A stretch of 64,000 nt of DNA from Spongospora subterranea f. sp. subterranea (taxonomy: Eukaryota > Endomyxa: Phytomyxea > Phytomyxea > Plasmodiophorida): positions 62,001 to 126,000 of the forward strand of contig JAUGWO010000135.1 of NCBI GenBank assembly GCA_049724395.1. The letters run 5' to 3'. The translations under genes were made by a program, and so were the position numbers. The notes beneath the pieces were generated by a model that was not told where the DNA came from, ran no database searches, and was given only the letters and a program-made list of their open reading frames with translations. Positions 23,867 to 34,702 of the stretch are shown here, piece after piece. The stretch's first letter is position 1. Each line of letters starts with the position of its first letter.

Positions 23867-25838
23867 CTACGTCATATGAATCGTCGTCATCTCTGCAAAG
23901 AAAACGTTCAGATAGGAAGGGAGACTCTTTCGGAAGAATTCAATTTCGCGAAAAGAGAGAACAATGTCGCAAAAGTTGGGGCAAACATAAACATACGAAG
24001 ACGTTGAAGATGATGACGACGATGAGATATAAGTTCTATCAATGCGTCTGCGCAACATTCGCCGTCGGCTGCTTCCGATGTTATTCTGAGGTGGGCTCCT
24101 AGCTGACTCTGCACGGACATGTCGCTGTCTTCTTGATCGGCGATCACGCTCGATATCTCTCATTGCATCATCAACAATAATAGTGCACCTGAATGGCGAT
24201 CGTCAATATTCAAAATACTGAATGCAGAATTAATTTCACTACAGAAACTGTCTCAAAAAAACCTAAAAAAAGAAACGAATTGATATTTACACGTTTAACA
24301 ACATCCTCCGCAACTGTCTTATTGAGCGTCTGCGTCGTTCTTTCTTCTTTTTATCTGGATATTGTTTCTGAGATAGCAACTGCAACGCGCCGGCAATGCT
24401 ATCACCCTAAAATGAACAGAAAAATGAATACGAGTCGGATCTTAGCTTTGATGGGATACCTGCGCAATAACAAACGAAGGCGGTCTGGATCCAGAGTGGG
24501 TTTTCTTCTTCATTTGGTCAACACTTGGCTCAATCAAAATCACAGGTTGTCGGTCATTTTCCGATAAAGTGATACAATGCTCAGCAATTGTCAACGACAG
24601 CAGTTTGTTAGTTGTTGCCGATGAGGCATTTCTGAGAATCAATGTAAGTTCGTCATTGGTCACTAAACCTGCACTATTACGCTGTGCTGTAACCTTGATA
24701 ATTTGACTCGCTAGCATCTTCCATGATCTGCGATGATTTGATTCCTGAAATGTCTACATGATCCTATGACGAACGATTAAAGAATTGGTCCAGTATTGAC
24801 GGCGACAATACCATTACATAATTAGAGGCACTATCACATGACGTGTCGAGATAGGCTGACCAAGAATCCAGGCCACCTACCGCACCCAAATCACTACCGC
24901 GATCCCCCGCAAACGACGATGTCAAACTCTCTGGTGGGCGTAAGAGAGAGGTATCATTACTATACAAACAAAGCCGACTGTTAGAACGGCGAATATTCAT
25001 GCCAAAACCGTACTGTCAGAAACTGTTAAAACTATTTTCAAGAAATGAACCTCAAAAGTGTTTCCTCTGGCACTGATAGAGCCTCACTATGGTCATAATC
25101 AGGGAAACTGATATTACCTAACGTTTGGTTTACGATCAAGAATACGGCGCTGCCGAGGCGATGCAGGTTTTGCTTTTCCTGTTACTAATGAATGGCGATA
25201 GAGTGAAAAGTACGAGTCGTACTCACCTGATAAATCCGAATCAGACTGTTCCCCCTTAAATGCTGACCGGGTTTCCAAAACTAGCGCTGGACTTTCCAGA
25301 TGTTCTATACGATGCTTTCCAGCTCGTGCAGCGCTGACATTGGCCTGTTCCGGTTTACAAGTGAAATATTTTCGGTAAAATGAACGCCAACCTTTAGACA
25401 TGCTATCGACGGTCGACGAGCAGCAGGTATTATCTGATGGCGTATTAGCCTCACCACAGCTCTCAATATTACTGGTCATATGCCTTTGGTGTTGACGTTC
25501 AGGGACTGAAACCAGAACAGACTTCGACCTATATGAAACGTTCGAAAACAAGTCAAAATCAACAATAATCCTGTATACCTAATGTGAGGATGTCCATAAT
25601 ATCTGACTCCAAAATCTGATGATCCTTCGGGAATCGAATCCAGTAATGGATTCTCCAGCTGCTCTAAAAGGTCTGGAGGGTCATCTCCATCGTCAGCGTC
25701 GTCATCATGCGGGGCACGAGATATCTGCGATATTGAAGATAAGGTGTGAATGTGACGTGATCGATGATTCCACTTGGGGGAGCGCAGAAGAAAACCATCT
25801 GTGGCCGATCCACTAAGGGAGTCCTGGATCTCGGCCAT
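23867..25838 (-). CDS. Unrecognised multi-exon gene, basic C-terminus
   Basis: It starts at the ATG at 25838 (MAEIQDSLSG). Exon 1 runs to about 25580 and includes an acidic stretch (HDDDADDGDDPPDLLEQLE). Clear splices follow at about 25530 (GT-AG, 50 nt) and 25230-25180. Further coding segments are near 25000-24770, 24745-24460 (LASQIIKVTAQRNSAG, NDELTLILRNASS), 24405-24290 (KKKKERRRRSIRQL) and a last exon about 24195-23867 with an Arg-rich part and a serine run. Middle splice sites are uncertain. No domain recognised; the acidic and basic blocks suggest a soluble, possibly nuclear protein. Its stop is only 37 bp from the stop of the convergent PA14/filamin gene. Confidence 0.6.
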
Positions 25839-26182
25839 TGAAGGGGAAATCAAGGAGTCGCAATCTCTGAGGCTTATCAGTACATTTTGTCAATTATTCC
25901 TGAAGTACCTGAATATGGACGAACGCGTGCCCATAAAAACATCTCAAAGGACAAAAACCCGTATAAAATCCACTAACGTGATGAATATCGGCTGAGTGAA
26001 AAAGGTATTTAATTAATTACGTAGGTTTGGCTAATGAACCGAAGCGACAATATCGGGGCAAATAGGGATTGGTCTGAGTACTGGCAATGTACTGGCCTCA
26101 GTTTGATACAAGGCTTGGAAGATTAATACAAAAATATAAATATGATGTTGTCGCCAAGGGGATGGTCATTTCTGCACAGTGG

Positions 26183-27455
26183 TTAGTCGAGACTTGAGGC
26201 GATATATTGGTCGAAAAGGCTATCTAATAGCTCCATAAACCAGGTTTCTTTTTCAACCCAGTTAATAATCCGACATGTTTCAATGTCTCCTTCAACAAAA
26301 ATATCAATTTTGAGAAAAAAATCATCATTAGAAGTAAAACCTGTAATTTGAATCATCCTTTCAATTTCTTGTCCGCGAGCGTTGACCATTTCCCTGCAAT
26401 GTGATCGCAGTCCCGTTGTAATATGTAATACCAGCGATAGATCACGGCTCAACTCAGCAAACCGGAGCCGGAACTGATCCAGGGCCATAGTTTGCGCATC
26501 GGATAATTTCAGATGAGACCTTAACTCATCCCCTTCACGACTGCATAACAGCCATAATGCTTCTGCGGGATTGCCGCTACCAAAACAAATTGTGCTCTCC
26601 ATTAGCTCCAGGTATTCCTCAAACATGTTTTCTCGGGCCCGGCAATTTTTCGTCAACGTTTTTAATAGTGTTGAAAGCGAGTCCTGCCATAAAATCAGTT
26701 AAAAGATGGAGCTCTGTTGAAAAAGGCAAAGTTACAGGTTGCGATGTTGGGCTGTGTTTGGGTCGTTGAAGTTGTTCTTGAATCGCACGGATAGTATCCA
26801 TATGAATAGTTTTACACCTTTCGAGGTCGGTCTCAAACTGCCGCTCCTTGATAACATTTTTAGACAATGATCGTTCATCGTTGAACTGGCCTAAGGTAAA
26901 TCGTCACTAAGGAACATTTTCTAGAGTGTAAGATTTAACCAGCTACCGTTGATAACGTGGGAAAGTTGAGCCTCCTGAGACGCCAATAACCGCAACTGTT
27001 GACTATATGATTGCAACTGCGTCTCAAGATCCGATACATACGCCTTCCTTTTACGTCGTGATCGTCTGGCCCGTTCTTAATGCAGTAGTGAATTTAGAAT
27101 CCGACAAAAAGAATACAAACATCTGTTGAAGCAAACCTGCTTTATTTGCCATCTTCTGTAGAACATCTTTATGTTTATCGGGCACGACCACTGGCAATGC
27201 CGGAGGATTCGATGAAGCCGACGATATTTTGGGGAGACAACTGATATTGATTGCAGACGAAGATGGTGCATTATGCGGCATGATCAGTGACGGTTGCCCT
27301 TTGGATGGGCTGGAAGTATGATCAAGGTGGCAATCCATATAATCAGCGTGATGCCCGTAGGATAATGGATTGGGCATCCGAGTCGGGGAGCCCGGCGAGG
27401 TCGCGCGTTTCCTGTCGAACCACGACCCATGGCCTAGATGACCCTGATTCTCCAT
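26183..27455 (-). CDS. bZIP transcription factor
   Basis: Four exons: 27455-27137, 27075-26947, 26890-26736, 26683-26183, introns 61, 56 and 52 nt, giving 367 aa. The basic region and leucine zipper span roughly residues 100-140: ERARRSRRKRKAYVSDLE followed by leucines at heptad spacing (TQLQSYSQQLRLL). Alignment to classical bZIPs puts the invariant arginine in ARRSR, but the position of the usual DNA-contacting asparagine is a lysine; an asparagine sits one residue further upstream, next to the splice junction. The C-terminal ~200 residues are alpha-helical and recall, only weakly, the DOG1-type region of plant TGA bZIPs. The start is the first in-frame ATG giving a natural sequence (MENQGHLGHG). 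Upstream frames at 27505-27852 could be 5' exons of the same gene. Confidence 0.8.
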
Positions 27456-27504
27456 GTCCGTCGAAGCAGCACCGAGAAATGGGAACACGACGACACCAAC
27501 GGTG

Positions 27505-27852
27505 TTAACACCTTTGACGCGGATGTGACCTCCGCAGATGGTAAAGCAACGGATCAACGAGCGCTATGGAAGTTTCACCTTTGGCGTCACAAGTGTTATA
27601 GTAGAGGATGGGCGGAACCCTAAGATCACTTCGCTGAACCTGAGCGGACTGCATTTGTTGCGGGTCCACTGTCCACCCAACGTTCACTTGGGCACTGGCG
27701 GTGTATAGCGAATACCTGAGCACCGCAGGTTTTTGCAGATGCGAGATGGGATGATCTGGCGGCGCGTCACTCTTTCCGGGAGGGGGGGGGCTCGATGACG
27801 AGGGTCGTCCGGTCGTAAATATAAGATCCACATGACGTGTAGCGATGCCCAA
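27505..27852 (-). CDS. Possible upstream exon(s), Pro/Ser-rich
   Basis: An ATG-initiated frame (MGIATRHVDLIFTTGRP) with a run of prolines and serines. It contains GT-AG pairs of the usual size (for example near 27715 to 27665), so it may be one or two 5' exons of the bZIP gene rather than a separate gene. No domain recognised. Confidence 0.3.
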   Translation of the reverse strand: MGIATRHVDLIFTTGRPSSSSPPPPGKSDAPPDHPISHLQKPAVLRYSLYTASAQVNVGWTVDPQQMQSAQVQRSDLRVPPILYYNTCDAKGETSIALVDPLLYHLRRSHPRQRC

Positions 27853-27920
27853 TAACTCAATCCTTGCCTTAATTGGAGTGTTTTGTTTTGCTTCTGTGGG
27901 ACTTGATTTGTGAATTCACG

Positions 27921-28166
27921 TTATGGTGGAGCCATGTCTCTTCGCAACATCGACTGCGACAGTTTTGAAAATAAATAATCTCTGTCAACATCTCGGTTTT
28001 TATGATTACGTTTTCGCCTTCGAATACGTTGTGGTTGCTCCGGCAGAACCTTCAGCCGTTCTTGAATATCATTGATGTTGTGAAGCAAAATTCGAAAAGT
28101 GATACCTGTTAACCGCAGCTTCGAAGTAGGAGCCGCACGTGTCGTTAAAGAGTTTCTTCCTTCCAA
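27921..28166 (-). CDS. Hypothetical exon, basic
   Basis: An 81-codon frame with natural composition (helical NDIQERLKVLPEQ, basic RIRRRKRNHKNRDVD) ending at a stop at 27921. It has no convincing ATG, so probably a terminal exon. Family unknown. Confidence 0.3.
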   Translation of the reverse strand: MEGRNSLTTRAAPTSKLRLTGITFRILLHNINDIQERLKVLPEQPQRIRRRKRNHKNRDVDRDYLFSKLSQSMLRRDMAPP

Positions 28167-28404
28167 GCTCCAATATGGTTCTTGAAGTTATTCCAGTATA
28201 TTGTTGAACAAGGAAACCAGATCTGTATAATTCAGCAGCCTAAAATTGCCAGCGAACACCAGGTAGTCGCTTATAGAGTTTTAAGACTGACGCCGATCAC
28301 CCGTCGATGCCGGTTTGCGTATTTAACTGGTCCAAACTTGTAATTTTTTTCAGATATTACACTGTTCGCATTTTATTACTATTTCCAAAAAGGAAGCCCC
28401 AATT

Positions 28405-28700
28405 TTACAGACGTCTGTCTTTCGCCACTGCAATGTGGCAATCGATCGACGGCTCACGAAATTCACGATCATCAAGATAGTCACCGACATCAATACTGGT
28501 ATCGAGATCCAATAATGTCTCTAGAGCAATATTGCTGGACGGAAGGCCGGGCAAGCGTTTAACCTGAAACAATATCGTTAATGAATCTGTTTGGTTTGAG
28601 AAAACTCAGATACAACCTGAGATAGGATGGCCATGTCCATTTGGGCGATTCGGGAAGTTCCGCTTCCATACAAATACTCAAGTTCTTGTAGATGCCCTTG
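28405..28700 (-). CDS. C-terminal exons of a small unknown protein
   Basis: Two exons joined by a clear 53-nt GT-AG intron (28616-28564). The first encodes a helical segment (LQELEYLYGSGTSRIAQMD); the last (28563-28405) encodes VKRLPGLPSSNIALETLL and an acidic end (DVGDYLDDREFREPS). The upstream part, perhaps within 28712-28960, could not be joined with confidence. Family not recognised. Confidence 0.45.
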
Positions 28701-28988
28701 AAGGGTGTCTTTTATCTTTCAGAACCGAACTTCAATGATATGACAAAACCTGACGACACATATACCTGGGGTTGCAATTCCGGGAGTGATGATAAACCAC
28801 CATTGTATAAGTTTCCGACAGGGAGGGAGTCAATAGTTCGGGTAGCAGTGCCGATGGTAGGGGCGTCAGGTCCAATACGAAATTCCATGGTCAGCAAGAG
28901 CAATATAGGAATGACCGTGTTCAATACACCTTGTCTAACTTCAAACACGCAGCCAAACATACGCTTGTATCATTTTACATACACATAG

Positions 28989-29583
28989 GTGTACAGCGAC
29001 TTGACTGTTGATGCCCAGTTTGGTGGTTGCAACAAACAGGCTGCATCGGGTTTCGCTTAGTGATTACGCGCTGGAAACTCGTCCAAAGACCCGAATCCAC
29101 CAGCATTTGGATCAGCATCGCGCTATATGTTAGGCTCCTTACCGATATTTTAAAAAAAATCGCCGTCGGTCAACCCTAGGCAACAAGGCAATGAAATTAA
29201 AATGTAAGGTCAAGCCCTGATATGTGAGGGATCCAGCAACTGATGGATCAGCGACCATTCCTCAAATTGATCCGTTACAAATGAGGTAATTGGGGCGAAA
29301 TCTTAAACCAAGAAAGTCGATTGAAAGTCGGCTTTAGCGAGAAGTAAACTTCACATGCATCGATGAATTCATAATAAACACGATCGTTAAAGTCAAAAAC
29401 GCAGAATCCGCATTATTTTATTCGCGCAGAGCCGGTCGTCATGACAACGGAAATGGCACGACAACATCACGATTTTGGAACGATTCAGCAAGTAGTGAAC
29501 GGTCTAAATCGATAACATTGGTATAAAATACAAAGGGTCTAGCTAAAAAGGTAAATGATTTCGTTGAAAAGAGTGCATGTCTG
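28989..29583. other. No supported gene
   Basis: Intergenic sequence downstream of the NAA40 stop. Nothing recognisable on either strand. Confidence 0.45.
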
Positions 29584-30365
29584 CTATGCTGCAAACTTGT
29601 TATTTATAGGAAGTTTCTTTGAGAGTATTTCATATCGACTATCGTCATAAATATCATGTAGAGAGGGATCCGACTCATCCTTGACATAGCTAAATAACAT
29701 CCATACAAAAGCTCAAAATACTTTAAAACAGATCGCTGATTGCAGTACCTCAAACTACGATAAAGGTTCAATGCAGCAGTATTGGTTTTGAAAACAGTCA
29801 AGCAAACTTTCTCCATTGACAGTTTACAACCAGCTAATTCAATTGTCTGCATGAGCATCTAAGCCAATCATTAGCACCAGGATAAATACATCTAGGATTT
29901 GCGTTTACAGTACCCTTCCAAATCTGATTCCTCGAACCTTCTCGACGAGCTGCAATTCGTACACATAGATTTGCGGAATATCCTCCTCTGAATCAAAGCG
30001 AATATGTGCAAATGCAACAGGATCTTGGGCTGAATCCTGGGCAATGATATACCGTGCTTCATGATCCTCCAATTCCGCACGTTTTTTCTTATCATTCCAC
30101 TTCCACTCCTGACCGCCTACAGACAGCTCACAAACACGACAATGGTGACTGACCAAGAGATATTACAATGATCGTATTGCGTCCGCATATTTTGACGTGT
30201 TAAATCCAGTGCCCAAGTTATCTGCTTTGGAGAGAGATCGCATCTATGGTAGTACTTCAAGCGCAAACTAACACCGGATCGGCAAAACTGCGAAAACGCT
30301 GGTATGTACTGAAATATATCCTGGCACTGCCGCGCCGCAGTGACAGCTGCCATACGTGATTTCAT
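29584..30365 (-). CDS. NAA40: N-alpha-acetyltransferase 40 (NatD) homologue
   Basis: A GNAT-fold enzyme that in other eukaryotes acetylates the N-termini of histones H4 and H2A. Four exons: 30365-30167, 30116-29914, 29858-29749, 29689-29584, introns 50, 55 and 59 nt, giving 205 aa (the human protein has 237). Family signatures are WALDLTRQNMRTQY (~50-64), the GQEWKWND segment, VAFAHIRFD (~95-103), YVYELQLVEKVRG (~112-124), VCLTVFKTN and the C-terminal SRYEILSKK. The acetyl-CoA loop, normally R-x-x-G-x-G, reads R-G-I-R-F-G: the first glycine is arginine. The start is chosen at MKSRMAAV, which matches where family similarity begins. It is a single copy with no sign of decay otherwise. Confidence 0.92.
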
Positions 30366-32970
30366 TGTTAGCGATTTTTCGATAAGCCTAGCGAGAACCC
30401 AACGCCCTGTAACAGCAAATTTGTTCACGATAACGTGGACTTGTGTGCTGCCTGTGTCACGAAATGCTGGGCCGACCCTCATCCACGGACATTTCTATCA
30501 ACGTTTTTCTGGGTTCGAGGGTGGTGTGGAATACAGTAAGTCATTCCTAAAATAAGACATTGGAAAATTGACATAGGGTTCAGGGTCTAAGCTTAAAAGT
30601 TGGCATTTTGGGGTTCAGGGTGTTAATAAGTCTTAAAACACAGCATTTTTTTTGACTGATTCAAAAAGTCTCAAAAACCCAAAAGTCTAAGTTTTCCTAA
30701 CAATTAGACAAATGAATAAATATAATGAGAGCTCTGTTTGGATTTTTGTGGAACCAAGAGCTTTCCAGTGCAATGAACCAACACTAATTTGTTGTTTGAA
30801 CGTGTCGAATCCAACGGCATTGAACGATGCAACGCGACAATCAAACCTATTACTTGCGAATCGAGGATTGGGTGATTGTGGACAGATTTAAGGTCATCCA
30901 TCAACAGATGAGTTTGCGATGCGCAATCAGTGCCTGTGTCGTTTGACACTTCTTCCCACAACAATCGCTCAGCGACCGTGTGCGCGGACAGTCGACAGCA
31001 ATGAAATTAGATCCATTTATTCCTCAATGAAACTCTAACCGAAAAGAATTTGAAGCGTTGACTGCACCTGTTTGATTGAGCCAACCGAAACATCATTATT
31101 CCTGGACGGGGTTAAATTACAGCTCGCCTCCCTTTTGCTCGAAGAGATAGACCCGCCAGACGTGGTGCAAATCACCGACAAATCATCGACGATACGACGA
31201 CAGGGAGTGCAGGTGCGGTCAGGGCGGATGGATCTGAGGGCTGTGTGCCAACCACCCGACCAATTATCGAGCGATTCAACGCGGAGAACTCTTCGTCGAT
31301 CGCGCCGGCTTTGAGCAGGGCGTTCAACTCCTTCAGCTGATCGAAAAACGACTCCAACATGAACCGGCAATGACGTTCGAAGGTTAGACTTGGCCACTCG
31401 CGAGAGCAGTGGAAACCTGGCTGTGCCGGAACTGACCAAGCCATGCCGGGCTGTACAATCCAGATCAAGATGGCGTGCAATGGCCACTGTGTGAGAACGA
31501 AGTGGCCAGAAATATCCCCATAAAATCATTCTATTAAGACTTCTTCGCTGAAATTGGAGGTGTGAATTTAGTGCTGAGAACTAAGACTTTTTGCCAAACT
31601 GATCCGGTGTTGAGGGGTCTTACGGTCCCAATTGAGGATTCGGGCCTTAGTAGAAATAGTCTTGTCACAATGAATTACTGTATCACAACGAATGGAGTTC
31701 TGCGGAAAGTTCTCCCCGGTAAAAATTACAGGTCTCATCGAATTGTCACAATTTTGGCAATGCCATTGAATCCATTACTCCGCGCCTTTTCACGAAAATC
31801 CAGCTTTTCAATTTTTTTGTGAACATATTTGGTGGGAAGTCAAATTTTCCAGGAACTGATAAGGCTTCACGACAACCTAAAATCGCGCGAGTCGAGCAAC
31901 CAAATAAACGTCGTTGAACACTCGTCCCACATCTCGTCTCATCAGGCTATAGCACACAAGAAGCAAGCGACAGCTGCATCGGGCCCGGCGTCAACATCGG
32001 TTCCGCTGTCTGATCCCAGGATGCAAATGCTATCGACACTACTTGTTTATGCTGTACGGTACGAGTTTCGTTAGGAGCTTTCCCAAGTTCTTGCAGATCA
32101 GGCCCTTAAAAAACGAAAACGGTGGGTGTTTTTCGTCTTAGGGTGAATCGGATTGTCGCGCCAATAAATTTTTGGCCAGTGTTGTGGCTTTCATCGTAGT
32201 ATAAGAAAACAGCATATACATACTTGAAGAATTGCTTCCAAAGCCGTGTTGTGTTGGTGACAAATCAGGTGCAGATTGTTAAGTCACGGGCTCGATAAAC
32301 GTACGATTTTCAATTTCTGGTTTAGCGAGTATTTCGAAAAACTATGAACCTGTCCGAAAATTATTACATTGACGAAGGATATCATCTGTTATCCAAACAG
32401 TGCCGAACTTGGGAGACTTGTTGCAAGCCTTCTCGTTGGAACGTCTACAGTTGATGTTAGCTGACACATGTCATGCTCACGTCAGCGACCATACTTGTGG
32501 ACATGTAAAATATTTTCCTGTGAAAAATCTTATAGCATTGACAGAGCAATGAGAAGATGGTGCATGTGTCAGTCACGCTGAATTCGAAAATATTTGGTCA
32601 GCCGTCGGTCGAAATATGCCATATTGGCAAGCGACCTAACCACAGCACAATTTGAAAATGCAACAATAACTTTGCTACAATAACTTTGCTACACTTGGTC
32701 ATAAAGCTAACCAATATGGGTAAATCGGTTTGAAACCTCAAAAATGTGGCTTGTAAGGCGATGAACGTTTGAGTTATATCTGCCAAGTGAATTTGAGTAT
32801 TTGACTGCCGACGACATCCCCGAGGACATTTGTAATTTCCGGAGTCCGTGTACGAAACTGGGAGTTGCCAGCTGGGCCAGTAGGTATTTGAGTTGGGGGA
32901 GAAAGGGGCGGTTGACGAGATTCAACGGGGCGCCGCCGAATCAGTCGGATCACAATTGGGGCTTTGAATT
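30366..32970. other. Mostly unassigned; weak exons only
   Basis: Minus-strand frames at 31530-31030 (a natural-looking helical segment, FFDQLKELNALLKAGAIDEE, then a Ser-rich tail) and a plus-strand frame at 31829-32145 (Ser/His-rich, ending ELSQVLADQALKKRKR after a short possible intron) may be parts of genes, but neither has a supported start or a family. The rest, including the CBP20 upstream region, shows nothing. Two GGTTCAGGG motifs near 30580-30625 lie in AT-rich sequence. Confidence 0.35.
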
Positions 32971-33722
32971 ATGGCAACCCTGTATGGTCTAGGATGCTGC
33001 GAAGGGATAAACGCCTACATGTTGAATAAACGGCGTCGGTATTCGGATGACGCCTGGGCTCAGGCCAAGCAAGTGTTGTGTGAATCCAGCACCATATATG
33101 TCGGCAACTTATCATTTTTTACAACTGAAGAACAAGTCTATGAGCTATTTATGCAAGTTGGCCCCGTCGAGAATGTTGTTATGGGTCTTAACTCCAACAC
33201 CAAAGAGCCGTGTGGCTTTGCATTCGTGCATTTCTATGTGCACGAACACGCCCGAGCGGCTGTTAATTATTTGTATTTTATTTTCCATTCGCCTATCTGC
33301 TTTGCGTTAAATGCTTTCTCCCAGAAACGGGCTTAAGCTCGATTCTCGTCCCATCAAAATCGATATTGATCTGGGTTTTGAAGAAGGGCGACAATTTGGA
33401 AGAGGCCGAGCGGGAGGGCAAGTATGGCATCGTTCACAACTCTTATTTTTATTTGGTTTTTATTTTTTCAAAACTCAGGTTCGTGATGAATTCCGTCAAG
33501 ATTACGATTACGGCAGAGGAGGTCGTATAGATGATTCACAATTGTTTGTTCGTGATTTCTCAAACAAAGTGGCATTTAGGTTGGGGCGTCATGAAGCAAG
33601 CGACAATGAACAGACTTGGAGTTCAGGAGCAAGTCGTTATCCGCCCTCACCCCTCCGCGGCTGCCGATTTTGCCATCAATGAACGATTCCGGAATGGCGC
33701 TTCTGACGATGAAGAGTGTTAG
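32971..33722 (+). CDS. NCBP2: Nuclear cap-binding protein subunit 2 (CBP20)
   Basis: The small subunit of the nuclear cap-binding complex; with CBP80 it binds the m7G cap of nascent RNA polymerase II transcripts for splicing and export. Four exons: 32971-33272, 33325-33421, 33479-33521, 33580-33722, introns 52, 57 and 58 nt, giving 194 aa (the human protein has 156). A single RRM with RNP2 (IYVGNLSF, ~40-47) and RNP1 (CGFAFVHF, ~80-87), then the diagnostic cap-contact tail [20 protein letters not shown] and [10 protein letters not shown]. The aromatic YGLG and RRRYSD segments before the RRM correspond to the cap-stacking N-terminus. The C-terminal ~45 residues are longer than in animals and end in DDEEC. 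Confidence 0.96.
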
Positions 33723-34702
33723 ATTTGCATTAAATATATCACATCTCCGTGGTTTTTAACGCCTTTGATCAATTTGACAACTGGCCCAATGATATTGACA
33801 TGCCACGAAAAACGCATGTTTTGAGCATTTAGTTATGTATAACATTTGGGATACCGTAGAGGACAAAATAAACCCACAAGCTTTTTGGCATTTGTGGAGT
33901 CAAACGTATTCTTCACGAAATTTGAATTTTGGAGATATGTGGCCCTTCCAAAACACAAAAATACCTTGTGTTCAAAGGTTTGCAACAAACACCGAAAAAC
34001 GAATGCAGCAACTTCAAGTATGGTCTCATTTTTTTTTCGACATTTTCACGCTTTTTGGCGGTTTTCGGGGCCCAGAAACTCGTCCTTGCACCTGATGGAG
34101 TCCCAAATCTTCATGCTAAACGAGGTTAATCAATTGGCAGCGGAACACAGGCTCTAAAGATAGAACAGAGCGTCATTGGCAATGCAAAGGTTTAACAGTT
34201 TTTAGCCTGTACAGGGGACTTAAGAGGGTACTGTACTCCAAAAGTGCAAAACCGGCGTTTGATGTAACTTCCCCAACAATTTTGATGGGGTTGCTCCCTG
34301 ATTGGCCCGGTATCCTTCGTTTCAACTGTTGGCATCCCCCCTGCCCATGTATGACCCTGTCACATAAATCGCCCACACCTGACCCGTATCCCCCTCTCCC
34401 ACAGTCGCATGACAATCTCCAGCTGTCTGTCGTTACTGCATCATGATGGACGGCGGCCGTCTCAGTCCATCAGCATTCTCCGGGTCCCAGCCCAGGTAGA
34501 TGGCTTGGTTTGCCTCTCTCCTTCAACCATTGATGTGTGTACACTTATGAGTGCGGCCCCGTGGTTGATCTGGTTGCTTGAGTGGTTCCCTAGTTGCCGG
34601 CTACCGCATCTTATCATTCCTTGTCGTTCCATAATCGGTGTACACTCTTCACTCCGCTTTGGTTGTTTCAAAAGACAGGGACTAAATCGCCAAAATTGGC
34701 CA
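33723..34702. other. Intergenic between CBP20 and HslU
   Basis: Two overlapping plus-strand frames at 33835-34157 and a minus frame at 34462-34734 are unsupported. The GC-rich part at about 34300-34620 probably includes the HslU promoter, but no element can be named. Confidence 0.4.

Noticed and set aside
30560-30640. Two GGTTCAGGG motifs resembling telomeric repeats
   Set aside because: Only two spaced copies in AT-rich DNA; no tandem array.
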